NCBI GenBank assembly: GCA_963765295.1
Contig: CAVXVO010000005.1
Span: 62,001 to 126,000 of the forward strand
DNA length: 64,000 bases
Direction of reading: 5' to 3'
DNA from: PALSA-612 sp963765295
Lineage (GTDB): Bacteria; Actinomycetota; Thermoleophilia; Gaiellales; Gaiellaceae
Shown: piece by piece, positions 34,297 to 42,715 of the stretch
Layout: the number at the start of each line of letters is the position of its first letter
Position numbering within the stretch: position 1 is the stretch's first letter
Translations under genes and position numbers: made by a program
Notes under the pieces: model-generated
What the model was told of the DNA's origin: nothing
The model's input: only the letters and a program-made list of their open reading frames with translations
Databases searched by the model: none

Positions 34297-35872
34297 GTGC
34301 CCGAAGACGGTCGGCTGACCGGCCGCGCGCTGCGGACGGTGTTCATCGCGCTGATGCTCGGCATGTTCCTGGCCGCGCTCGACCAGACGATCGTGTCGAC
34401 CGCGCTGCCGACGATCGTCGGCGACCTCGGCGGCCTCAACCATCTGTCCTGGGTCGTGACCTCCTACCTGCTCGCCTCGACCGTCTCGACACCGCTCTAC
34501 GGGAAGCTCGGCGACATGGTCGGGCGGAAGCCGCTGTTCATGGCCGCGATCCTGATCTTCCTGGCCGGCTCGATGCTCGCCGGGCTCAGCCAGTCGATGG
34601 GCGAGCTGATCGGCTTCCGCGCCCTCCAGGGAATCGGCGCGGGCGGGCTGATGGTCGGGGCGCAGGCGATCATCGGCGACATCGTCCCGCCCCGGGAGCG
34701 CGGGCGCTACATGGGGCTGATCGGCTCGGTGTTCGCCGTCGCGTCGGTCGCCGGCCCGCTGCTCGGCGGCTTCTTCGTCGACAACCTCTCGTGGCGCTGG
34801 GTCTTCTACGTCAACCTGCCGGTCGGTGCGCTCGCCATCCTGATCGTCGCGACGACGGCTGCACCTGCACACGCCGCACCGCAGACACCGCGTCGACTAC
34901 CTCGGCGCAGGGCTTCTGAGCGCCGGCGTCGCCGCCCTGATCATGCTCACGACCTGGGGCGGCAGCGAGTACGCGTGGGGTTCGACGGAGATCATCGGCC
35001 TCGGCATCGCCGGCGTCGCGTTCATCGCGGTCTTCCTCTGGTGGGAGCAGCGCGCCGCCGAGCCGATCCTGCCGCTGTCGCTGTTCCGCTCCAGGGTGTT
35101 CGCCGTCGCAAACGCGATGGGGTTCGTGATCGGCATGGCGATGTTCGGCGCGATCATCTTCATTCCGCTGTTCCTGCAGATCGTCTACGGCGCCAGCCCG
35201 ACGAGCTCTGGGCTGCGGCTGCTGCCGCTGATGGCGGGGTTACTCGTGGCGGCGATCTGGTCGGGCCGCGTGATCTCCCGCATCGGCCGCTACAAGCCCT
35301 TTCCGATCGCGGGCACGGCAATCCTCGTCGGCGGGATGTACCTGCTCTCGCTGCTCGGGGTCGGCACGGCCCCGTGGCTCGCCTCCGTCTACATGCTCGT
35401 CGTCGGCGTCGGTATCGGCCTCGTCATGCAGGTGCTCGTGCTCGTGGTCCAGAACGACTCGCGGCCCGAGGACATCGGCGTCGCAACCTCGACCGCCACC
35501 TTCTTCCGCTCGGTCGGAGGCGCCTTCGGCGTCGCCATCTTCGGGACGATCTTCGCGACGCGGCTCGCCGACAATCTCGCCAAGCTCCCGCGCAGGGTCA
35601 CAGCGGGCCTCGGCAGCGGCGTCCACCTCAACCCCGTGCAGATCCGTCACCTCCCTCCCGCGGTGCACGCCGACTTCCTGAACGCGTTCGCGAGCGCCCT
35701 GCACGGCGCCTTCCTCTGGGGGATGCTGATCTCGGTGATTCCTTTCGGCCTCTCCTGGCTGCTCAAGGAGGTGCCGCTGCGCACCACGCTCGCCGGCGCG
35801 TCCGCAGCCGGACCGCCGGTCGCGGACGGCGTCGCGGCCGAAGCTCAGATCAAGCCGACGCGCGCCGCATGA
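34297..35872 (+). CDS. DHA2-type MFS exporter (frameshifted)
   Basis: About 525 residues when joined. The N-terminal half has FLAALDQTIVSTALPTIVGDLGGLNHLSWVVTSYLL, GKLGDMVGRKPLFMAA and RALQGIGAGGLMVGAQAIIGDIVPPRERG (14-helix QacA/EmrB type). Near 34857-34861 a base is missing; restoring it gives a continuous LHLHTPHRRHRVDYLGAGLLSAG and the second half to TGA 35872. GTG 34297 follows GGGAGGG and overlaps no other start. It is probably repressed by the TetR upstream. Confidence 0.8.
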
Positions 35873-36861
35873 GCCGTCGCGGCGGCGCGTGACGACTGTG
35901 CGAGCTTGCGCAGGATGTTCGCGACGTGCCGGTGGACGGTGTGCTCGCTGAGGACGAGTGAGCTCGCGATCTCGCGGTTCGAGAGACCGGAGGCGACGAG
36001 ACGGAGCACCTCGGTCTCGCGTGCGGTGAGCGGCGAGTCGCCGTCGACGGGAGCAGGCGCGGTCTCGTCGAGGAAGCCCGCGAGAGCGCGGTGGAGCTCG
36101 CGCTGGTCGTCGAGCCACGGGAAGTGCGCGTCGCCGCCGAGCGGCAGAAAGCGCGCGTTCGGGAGTAGCGCGGCGAGCTCGCGGCCGTGCGCGATCGGCA
36201 CTGCCCGGTCGCCTCGGCGATGGAGGACGAGGGAGGGCGTCGTCACCTGCGGCAGGAGCTCGCGCTGGTTCGCGGTCAGGTCGAGCTCGAGGAATGCGGC
36301 CGCCACGTCGGCTTTCGCCGCCCGGCGCTTGTGGGCGCTGAGGGCGGCGATCTCGTCGCCGCTCGCGTGCGGGGCGAAGAGGCCGGCCAGCATCTGCGAC
36401 GCGAGCGCCCAGTTCGTCCGCACGAAGTCGACGAGCGAGCGGCGGGTCGCGTCGGGAATGTCGTCGCGCGCCGCGTAACCGCCGAAGTAGACGATCTTGC
36501 GGATCCGCTCCGGGTTGTCCCGCGCGAACCGGGACGTCGCGAGCCCCGCGCAGGAGCACGCAAAGACGATCGGCGGCTCGTCGCCGCACTCGTCGAGGAC
36601 GGCGCCGAGCGCGCGGGCCTCCGACTCGATCGACGGCGGCGGAGCGTCGCGATCGGAGAGGCCGACGCCGATGCGGTCGTACCGGACGACACGGTGCGTG
36701 CGCGCGAGCGCTTCGTAGAAGCGGCGGACCTCCGGCAGCTCCCACTCGTCCTCGAGGTGCGTGATCCAGCGCGCACCGAAGACGAGCAGCGGGCCCTCAC
36801 CGACGGTCGAGTACGCGAGGCGCCGGCCGTCGAGCTCGCAGAAACGGATCTCCTGCTCCAT
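35845..36861 (-). CDS. Alpha/beta-hydrolase domain fused to a LuxR-type HTH
   Basis: 338 residues. Residues ~1-265 form an alpha/beta hydrolase: RVVRYDRIGVGLSDRD, nucleophile elbow FACSCAGLATS (Ser) and late His in GGDAHFPW. Residues ~277-325 are a LuxR/GerE helix-turn-helix (LTARETEVLRLVASGLSNREIASSLVLSEHTVHRHVANILRKL). A hydrolase fold as sensor of a transcription factor suggests small-ligand sensing. The 3' end overlaps the convergent exporter by 28 bases. Confidence 0.85.
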   Translation of the reverse strand: MEQEIRFCELDGRRLAYSTVGEGPLLVFGARWITHLEDEWELPEVRRFYEALARTHRVVRYDRIGVGLSDRDAPPPSIESEARALGAVLDECGDEPPIVFACSCAGLATSRFARDNPERIRKIVYFGGYAARDDIPDATRRSLVDFVRTNWALASQMLAGLFAPHASGDEIAALSAHKRRAAKADVAAAFLELDLTANQRELLPQVTTPSLVLHRRGDRAVPIAHGRELAALLPNARFLPLGGDAHFPWLDDQRELHRALAGFLDETAPAPVDGDSPLTARETEVLRLVASGLSNREIASSLVLSEHTVHRHVANILRKLAQSSRAAATAHAARVGLI

Positions 36862-36896
36862 TCACCCGCACCGTAGCGGCATGACCCGCACGCTAG

Positions 36897-36914
36897 ATGG
36901 CCCGAACGGGCCAT
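36897..36914. repeat. Inverted repeat upstream of the GNAT gene
   Basis: ATGGCCCG-AA-CGGGCCAT, perfect 8-base arms, with a third ATGGCCCG copy at 36924-36931. It lies in the gap between the LuxR fusion and the GNAT gene and is a possible operator. Confidence 0.4.
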
Positions 36915-36951
36915 GTCGAGAAGATGGCCCGTGACAGGGAAGCGGTGGAGC

Positions 36952-37455
36952 ATGGTCGGCGTTGACCATGTCGTCGTGCATTCGCGTTCCGTGAACGGCG
37001 TCGTCATCCGGCCGCTTCGAAGCGGCGACACGGCGACCGTGTGCGCGCTCTTCGGCCGGCTGGGCGACGAGTCGCGGCGCAGGCGGTTCGGCGGGGCCAA
37101 GCCGCGCCTGTCGGATGACGAGCTCGACCAACTTGCCCGCGTCGACTCGAGGCACCATGTCCTTGTCGCCTACGTGCCCGGCGACGCCGGTCCGGCCGGG
37201 ATCGCGCGCCTCGTCCGGCAGGGGCGGATCGCGGAGGTCGCCTTCGCGGTCGCCGACGAGCATCAGGGACGCGGGGTCGGATCCGCGCTCGCGCAGGTGC
37301 TCGCAGACGACGCCCGCGCCGCCGGCATCGTCGAGCTCCACGCCACGGTCACGGGTGACAGCAGGCAGGTGGCGTCGCTGCTTTCCCGCTCGGGGACGAA
37401 GCTGCGCGCGACCTGGCTCGGCGGCGAGCGCGCCCTGGTCGCTGCGCTCGACTAG
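36952..37455 (+). CDS. GNAT-family N-acetyltransferase
   Basis: 167 residues: VIRPLRSGDTATVCALFGRLGDESRRRRFGG, then EVAFAVADEHQGRGVGSALAQVL (acetyl-CoA loop, Q-G-R-G-x-G) and IVELHATVTGDSRQVASLLSRSG. It is similar to the GNAT domains found in acyl-CoA synthetase-linked lysine acetyltransferases. ATG 36952 follows AGGGAAGCGG; ATG 36913 would overlap the inverted repeat. Confidence 0.75.
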   Translation: MVGVDHVVVHSRSVNGVVIRPLRSGDTATVCALFGRLGDESRRRRFGGAKPRLSDDELDQLARVDSRHHVLVAYVPGDAGPAGIARLVRQGRIAEVAFAVADEHQGRGVGSALAQVLADDARAAGIVELHATVTGDSRQVASLLSRSGTKLRATWLGGERALVAALD

Positions 37456-37479
37456 CCCCGCACCGACTACGCTGCGCCG

Positions 37480-37908
37480 ATGGACGGCGACCACTCGATC
37501 GTTCGGGCCGACGACGTCGCCGACTTCTACGCGGGCACCGACGTGCCGGGCGAGTTCCGCTCACTGACGGAAGCCCTAGAGGCCGAGGAGCTCGCCGTAA
37601 CGCTGATCCGCGTGCCGCCGCACTCCGACTTCGAGCAGGGCACGGGGCACACGCACGACGAGATCGAGGAGATCTACCTGATCACGCGCGGCACGTTGAC
37701 CATGCGGTTCGGCGACGACGTGACGGCCGTCGAGGCCGGCTCGGTCGTGAGGGTTCCGCCGGAGACGCGCCGGTCGCACCGGAACGAAGGCGACGAGCCG
37801 GTCGAGATGTGGGCCGTGTCGCGCCGGAACGATGCCGACCGAGGAAACAAGATCGACGAGTTCTGGGAAGCGTCGCCGCAGGCGCGGCAGCGTCGCGATC
37901 CTTCCTAG
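37480..37908 (+). CDS. Cupin-domain protein
   Basis: 142 residues. Motif 1 GHTHDEIEEIYLITRGTLTMRFGDD and motif 2 PPETRRSHRNEGDEPVEMWAVS carry the His/Glu metal ligands. Function unknown. It lies 24 bases after the GNAT gene, possibly the same transcript. Confidence 0.78.
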   Translation: MDGDHSIVRADDVADFYAGTDVPGEFRSLTEALEAEELAVTLIRVPPHSDFEQGTGHTHDEIEEIYLITRGTLTMRFGDDVTAVEAGSVVRVPPETRRSHRNEGDEPVEMWAVSRRNDADRGNKIDEFWEASPQARQRRDPS

Positions 37909-37952
37909 CCCACCGCCCGTCTCGGCGGCGACGACTGCACGAAAGGAGCCCC

Positions 37953-38792
37953 ATGGGGATCACCGAGCACGAGATCGAGCAGGTCCAGCGGGCGAACGCG
38001 TCGGGGCGAACGCCCGTCGCGTTCGTCCACGGGCTGTGGCTCTTGCCGAGCAGCTGGGACCCGTGGGTCGAGCTGTTCGAGGAGGCGGGCTACACGGCGC
38101 TGACGCCGGGCTGGCCCGACGACCCGGAGACGGTCGAGGAGGCGAAGGCGCACCCGGAGGTGTTCGCGGGCAAGAGCATCAGGGACGTCGCGGACCACAT
38201 CGAAGGCGTCATCCGCAAGCTCGACAAGAAGCCGGCCGTGATCGGCCACTCGTTCGGCGGCCTGCTGACCGAGATCCTGGCCGGACGGGGGCGCGCCAAG
38301 GTCTCGGTCGCGATCAGCCCGGCGCCGTTCCGCGGCGTGCTGCCGCTCCCGATCTCGGCGCTCCGCTCGGCGGCGCCCGCGCTCAAGAACCCGAGGAACC
38401 GCCACCGCGCGATCCCGCTCACGTACGAGCAGTTCCGCTACAGCTTCGCGAACGCGGTCGACGAGGACGAGGCCAAGCAGCTGTACGAGACCTACTCGGT
38501 ACCGGGCCCCGGGGAGCCGCTCTTCCAGGCGGCGAACGCGAACCTCAATCCGTGGACGGAGGCGAAGGTCGACACGAAGAACCCGAAGCGCGGCCCGATG
38601 CTGATCATCTCCGGCGAGAAGGACCACACGGTCCCACCGGCGATCGCGAACGCGTCCTACAAGAAGGAGCGGAAGAACAAGGCCGTGACGGAGTTCCTGA
38701 CGCTGCCCGGCCGGGGACATGCCCTCACGATCGACAGCGGGTGGCGCGACGTCGCCGACAAGGCGCTCGAGTTCGTTCGCCGCTTCACCTAG
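37953..38792 (+). CDS. Alpha/beta-hydrolase
   Basis: 279 residues: VAFVHGLWLLPSSWDPWVELFEEAGY (oxyanion region), VIGHSFGGLLTEIL (nucleophile Ser), GPMLIISGEKDHTVPP (acid) and LPGRGHALTID (His). All four catalytic elements are in order. It resembles esterase/haloperoxidase-like hydrolases; substrate unknown. AAAGGAG lies 6 bases before ATG 37953. Confidence 0.85.
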   Translation: MGITEHEIEQVQRANASGRTPVAFVHGLWLLPSSWDPWVELFEEAGYTALTPGWPDDPETVEEAKAHPEVFAGKSIRDVADHIEGVIRKLDKKPAVIGHSFGGLLTEILAGRGRAKVSVAISPAPFRGVLPLPISALRSAAPALKNPRNRHRAIPLTYEQFRYSFANAVDEDEAKQLYETYSVPGPGEPLFQAANANLNPWTEAKVDTKNPKRGPMLIISGEKDHTVPPAIANASYKKERKNKAVTEFLTLPGRGHALTIDSGWRDVADKALEFVRRFT

Positions 38793-38799
38793 CAGGCGT

Positions 38800-39129
38800 C
38801 TAGCCTCGTGCGCGCTCCTCGTCGGCCGTCAGCTCGGCCGTGGGGAGCGCCTCGAGGCGCTCGTCCGGGATCGGCTGCCCGCTCTCGACCGACAGGCCGT
38901 ACGTGCCGGCGGCGAGGCGGCCCTCGGCTTGCTCGACGGCGGCGAGCTGCTCGCGGAGATCGTCGGCGAGAGCGTCGTCGAGCTCGTCCTGGAACAGCTC
39001 GGTCGCCTGATCCCCGGAGTCGGTCTCACCCTCTCCGTCTGCGTCGGCGTCTCGCGCGCGACCGGCGAGGGCGTGCTCGATGCGCTCGCGCTCGGCTGCC
39101 AGGAGCTCGCGTGCTCGTTCGGGGTCCAC
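38800..39129 (-). CDS. DksA/TraR-like protein lacking the zinc-finger cysteines
   Basis: 109 residues: a helical coiled-coil start (ERARELLAAERERIEHAL) and acidic middle. The DksA-like ending GTYGLSVESGQPIPDERLEALPTAELTADEE shows the usual G-x-C-x-x-C replaced by Ser. Without the finger it may be a diverged RNA-polymerase secondary-channel binder or have lost that role. It faces the hydrolase gene. Confidence 0.7.
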   Translation of the reverse strand: MDPERARELLAAERERIEHALAGRARDADADGEGETDSGDQATELFQDELDDALADDLREQLAAVEQAEGRLAAGTYGLSVESGQPIPDERLEALPTAELTADEERARG

Positions 39130-39169
39130 GCGGGCACGTTACCGTGCGCCCGTAGGCTAGGCGGGCCAG

Positions 39170-40432
39170 ATGAGTCCCGTGCGCCCGACGATCCAGGTGA
39201 TCGGTGTCTGGCTCGAGCCGGAGCATCACCGGTTGCGCGACTTCCTGACGCGTATCGCCCAGCCGTACGAGTGGCTCGACGCCGACTCGCCGGAGGGAGA
39301 GCGCCTGCTCGCAGAGCACGGGGTCGGAGATGCGCCCCTGCCGGTCGTGATCGACGGCGACGATGTGCATAGCGCCGCCACCGTCGAGAGCCTCGCTGCG
39401 GCCTGGGGTCACCTCCAGCCGCCGAAGCGCTCGTGCTACGACCTGATCGTGATCGGCGCCGGGCCTGCGGGGCTGGGCGCCGCCGTCTACGCCGCCTCGG
39501 ACGGGCTCTCGACGATCGTGCTCGAGCACGAAGTGCCGGGCGGACAGGCGGCGCACACGTCCATGATCGAGAACTTCTTCGGGTTCCCGGAGGGCATCGG
39601 CGGCGCCGAGCTGACCCGCCGGGCGGGGCGGCAGGCCGAGAAGTTCGGCGCCGAGGTGATGGTCCTCCGGGGCGCCCGCTCGAGCAGCATGCACGGTGAG
39701 AACGTCAGCATCCTCCTCGACGATGGCCTCGAGGTGGAGGCGCCCGTCGTGCTCGCGGCGACGGGCATGGACTGGCGGCGGCTCGACCTGGCCGGCGAGG
39801 ACGAGCTGCTCGGCCGCGGCGTCTACTACGGTGCCGGGCGCAGCGAGGCGGCTCAGTGCGGAGGCGACGACGTATTCGTCGTCGGGGCGGGAAACTCGGC
39901 AGGGCAGGCCGTCCTGAATCTCGCCGCCAACGGCGCTCGCGTGACGATGCTCGTGCGCGGCGACCGGCTCGGCAAGAGCATGTCGGCCTATCTCGTCCAC
40001 CGGATCGAGGCCGACCCGCGCATCGACGTGCGGCTGCGGGCGCGCGTGACCGCGCTCGAGGCAATCGACGGGCATCTCGCAGCGGTGACCTTCGCGGACG
40101 ACGCCGGCAAGGCGGAGACGCGTCCCGTCCGCGCGCTCTTCATCTGCATCGGCGGCCGGCCGCACACGGCCTGGTGCCCGGCCGAGGGCATCCTCACCGA
40201 CGCGGCGGGATACATCGTCACGGGTACCGACCTCCTCGACGGGGGCCGGCGGCCCGAGGACTGGCCGCTCGACCGGGACCCGCTGCCGCTCGAGACGAGC
40301 CGTGCCGGCGTCTTCGCGGCCGGCGACGTGCGGCACGGGTCGACGAAGCGCGTTGCCGGCGCGGTCGGCGAGGGCTCGATGGCGGTCGTGCTCGCCTACC
40401 AACGCCTCGCCGAGCTCGGGATCGAGTTCTAG
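39170..40432 (+). CDS. Thioredoxin-reductase-like FAD/NAD(P) oxidoreductase without the CxxC pair
   Basis: 420 residues. The first ~90 form an extra N-terminal domain (IGVWLEPEHHRLRDFLTRIAQPYEWLD...PLPVVIDGD), glutaredoxin/thioredoxin-like in pattern but without cysteines. Next comes an FAD domain, LIVIGAGPAGLGAAVYAASDGLSTIVLEHEVPGGQA, and an NAD(P) motif FVVGAGNSAGQA, ending with GVFAAGDVRHGSTKRVAGAVGEG. Where TrxB has CATC, this protein has AGRSEAAQC. It is probably a ferredoxin/flavodoxin-type or other non-disulfide reductase. Confidence 0.85.
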   Translation: MSPVRPTIQVIGVWLEPEHHRLRDFLTRIAQPYEWLDADSPEGERLLAEHGVGDAPLPVVIDGDDVHSAATVESLAAAWGHLQPPKRSCYDLIVIGAGPAGLGAAVYAASDGLSTIVLEHEVPGGQAAHTSMIENFFGFPEGIGGAELTRRAGRQAEKFGAEVMVLRGARSSSMHGENVSILLDDGLEVEAPVVLAATGMDWRRLDLAGEDELLGRGVYYGAGRSEAAQCGGDDVFVVGAGNSAGQAVLNLAANGARVTMLVRGDRLGKSMSAYLVHRIEADPRIDVRLRARVTALEAIDGHLAAVTFADDAGKAETRPVRALFICIGGRPHTAWCPAEGILTDAAGYIVTGTDLLDGGRRPEDWPLDRDPLPLETSRAGVFAAGDVRHGSTKRVAGAVGEGSMAVVLAYQRLAELGIEF

Positions 40433-40495
40433 CTCCACTCGCCGCGTACTTCCGGGCGTCGTTCGGGCAGCAGCCGTTCAGCTAGCCTGCCCGGT

Positions 40496-40783
40496 CTGAG
40501 CGCCTCGATCTGCAGCCACTTCGACCGGATTGCGGTCTTCGAGCTGCCGGAGTCGATTCCGGGCTGCGAGGAGTGCCTGAAGACCGGCGACCGCTGGCTG
40601 CACCTCAGGATGTGCCAGACGTGCGGGAAGATCGGCTGCTGCGACTCGTCGCCGAACCGCCACGCGAGCCGGCACGCGCACGAGGACGACCATCCGATCG
40701 CACGCTCGGCCGAGCCCGGCGAGGAGTGGAGCTGGTGCTACGTCGACGAGGTGGCGTTCGTCGTCGCCCCGGAAGGCTCGTGA
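40496..40783 (+). CDS. UBP-type zinc-finger protein
   Basis: About 95 residues with the ZnF-UBP ligand set: CSHFDRI, GCEECLKTGDRWLHLRMCQTCGKIGCCDSSPNRHASRHAHEDDHP and WSWCYVDEVAF. Eukaryotic ZnF-UBP domains bind the free C-terminus of ubiquitin; the bacterial role is unknown. No ATG/GTG/TTG lies upstream in frame; CTG 40496 is the best-placed start by family length. It lies 63 bases after the FAD reductase, and its TGA overlaps the next GTG (GTGA). Confidence 0.7.
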   Translation: MSASICSHFDRIAVFELPESIPGCEECLKTGDRWLHLRMCQTCGKIGCCDSSPNRHASRHAHEDDHPIARSAEPGEEWSWCYVDEVAFVVAPEGS

Positions 40784-41694
40784 ATCTCCCCGAGCTTCCG
40801 CTCCCCGAGTGGGAGCCGACGAAGGACACGCTCCATCTCTGGGCCCAGATCGTCGGCAAGATGCGCATGGCATCGACTGCGCCGCGCAACCACTGGTGGC
40901 ACGTGCCGCTGTACGTCGACGCACGCGGGCTGACCACTCGCCGCATGCACGCCGGCGACGGCGTCAGCTTCGAGATCGCCTTCGATTTCGTCGACCACCG
41001 GCTCGTCGTGAGGACGAATCGAGGCGAGGTCGAGTCGTTCCCGCTCGTCGACGGCCTGTCCGTCGCCGATTTCGACCGGCAGCTGCACGCGACGCTGGCC
41101 GGGCTCGGGATCGACGTGACGATCCGCGAGCTCCCGTTCGGCGTGCCGATGACGACGCCGTTTCCCGAGGACACCGCGCACGCCTCGTACGACCCGGACG
41201 CGGTCGAGCGCTTCTGGCGCATCCTCGACTGGACGGACGGCGTGTTCGAGGAGTTCGCGGGCTGGTACTGCGGCAAGACGAGCCCGGTGCACCTTTTCTG
41301 GCACTCCTTCGACCTGGCGGTCACCCGTTTCGGCGGCAAGCGCGCGCCGTCGATCCCGGACGCGGACGCGGTCACGCGGGAGGCGTACTCGCACGAGGTC
41401 GTCTCGTTCGGCTTCTGGGCCGGGGACGTGAATCTCCGCGAGCCGTCGTACTACTCGTACACGGCGCCGGAGCCACCCGGTCTCCGGGAGCGTCCGCTGC
41501 AGCCTGACGGCGCCGCCTGGGTCGAGCAGGGAGCAGGCTCGATGGCGCTCCTGCCCTACGAGACCGTGCGGACGTCGCCCGACCCGCGCGCCGCGCTGCT
41601 CGCGTTCCTCGAGAGCACGTACGAGGCGGGCGCCGACACGGCCGGCTGGGACCGCGCCGACCTCGAGTCGTCGTGGTGTCCCGACCCGGCGTGA
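40780..41694 (+). CDS. DUF5996-family protein
   Basis: 304 residues with the family's LPEWEPTKDTLHLWAQIVGKMRMASTAPRNHWWHVPLYVDARGLTT start and PVHLFWHSFDLAVTRFGGKRAP, EVVSFGFWAGD and YSYTAPEP later. There is no catalytic assignment; conserved His/Trp suggest a metal or ligand pocket. GTG 40780 overlaps the zinc-finger stop and is preceded by GGAAGG, so the two are translationally coupled. Confidence 0.85.
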   Translation: MNLPELPLPEWEPTKDTLHLWAQIVGKMRMASTAPRNHWWHVPLYVDARGLTTRRMHAGDGVSFEIAFDFVDHRLVVRTNRGEVESFPLVDGLSVADFDRQLHATLAGLGIDVTIRELPFGVPMTTPFPEDTAHASYDPDAVERFWRILDWTDGVFEEFAGWYCGKTSPVHLFWHSFDLAVTRFGGKRAPSIPDADAVTREAYSHEVVSFGFWAGDVNLREPSYYSYTAPEPPGLRERPLQPDGAAWVEQGAGSMALLPYETVRTSPDPRAALLAFLESTYEAGADTAGWDRADLESSWCPDPA

Positions 41695-41707
41695 GGGTCC
41701 CCGCGAT

Positions 41708-42715
41708 CTAGCGCGCCGGCGCGTGCTCGTCGACCCAGTCGTCGATCCGCTGCCACCACTCGAACAGCCACGAGATCAGGCGCTCGCGCTCGTGTGGCAC
41801 CTCGGCGGCCGGAATGCGCCAGTAGCGGGCCTTGATCGGCCGCTGCAGCGGCACGCGGCCGGGGAGCTCCCTGAACGAGCCCAGCTCCTCGAGCGCGGTG
41901 TGGGCGACGAGGACGACGTCGGCGTCCGGGGCGGCGAGGATCGCGGCGAGCGGCCCCTTGTGGCGCGGCGGGAGCACGTACTCCATCCTCTCGGCGCGGT
42001 CGGCGGCGCGGTGATGACCGAGACGGCGGAGATGGGCGATCGCCCGCTCGCGCAGCCGCTCGGTGAAGTCGTGGCCCTCGGGGTAGAGGACGAACGCGTC
42101 GGCGTCCCCGAGCCCCGCGGCGAGCGCGCCGATCGCCTCGACGAAGTGGTCGCTCTTCTCCGGGTCGTGCTCGATGAACAGGCTCGGAAGGCGATGGCAG
42201 ACGACGTCGATGACCGGGTCCCACTGGAGGAAGGCGAGCATCACGACCCGGGGCCGGCGCCGGTAGCGGAGCATCAGCGTCCGGATCATCATCAGCGAGT
42301 TGCCCGCGCCCGCGTGGCGGCCGAAGACGAGCAGCGGGCCCGGCCGCGGCTCGGGCGGGTCGACGACCTCGATCCGCAGGCCGAGCAGCACGATCGCGGC
42401 CGTGGACAGGCAGTGGAGCCAGCCGCGCAGCGTCGCGTAGTGCGCCGACTGGATCGCGCTCGTGCGCATGAACACGCCGAACCCCGACACGACCCAGAGC
42501 ACGAGAAGCGCCAGGATCATCGCCGCCTCGGAGGCGACGAAGACGACGCCGAATGCCGCGAGCCGCGTCGCGCCGAGCCCCCGGTGGCGCACGGCGTCGG
42601 CGACGAGCGCGACCAGGAGCAGCAACGGCGACAGGATCGTCAGCGCGAGGCAGAGGCCGACGACGAGCGGCGCGACGACGAGCCGCCTGACGACCAGCGG
42701 CGGCGGGCCGATCAC
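41708..42715 (-). CDS. PlsC-like acyltransferase family protein
   Basis: 335 residues with two or three N-terminal membrane helices. The acyltransferase motifs are altered: FGRHAGAGNSLMMIR (motif I, H-x4-N in place of H-x4-D), FIEHDPEKSD and FVLYPEGHDFTE (motif III). It probably acylates a lysophospholipid or related lipid; the changed motif I lowers certainty about activity. The ATG overlaps the stop of the patatin gene (ATGA). Confidence 0.75.
   Translation of the reverse strand: MIGPPPLVVRRLVVAPLVVGLCLALTILSPLLLLVALVADAVRHRGLGATRLAAFGVVFVASEAAMILALLVLWVVSGFGVFMRTSAIQSAHYATLRGWLHCLSTAAIVLLGLRIEVVDPPEPRPGPLLVFGRHAGAGNSLMMIRTLMLRYRRRPRVVMLAFLQWDPVIDVVCHRLPSLFIEHDPEKSDHFVEAIGALAAGLGDADAFVLYPEGHDFTERLRERAIAHLRRLGHHRAADRAERMEYVLPPRHKGPLAAILAAPDADVVLVAHTALEELGSFRELPGRVPLQRPIKARYWRIPAAEVPHERERLISWLFEWWQRIDDWVDEHAPAR

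Noticed and set aside
33127..35892. 921-codon plus-strand frame overlapping MarR, TetR and the exporter
   Set aside because: Only the part from 34297 to the frameshift is real pump sequence; the rest is low-complexity shadow of other genes.
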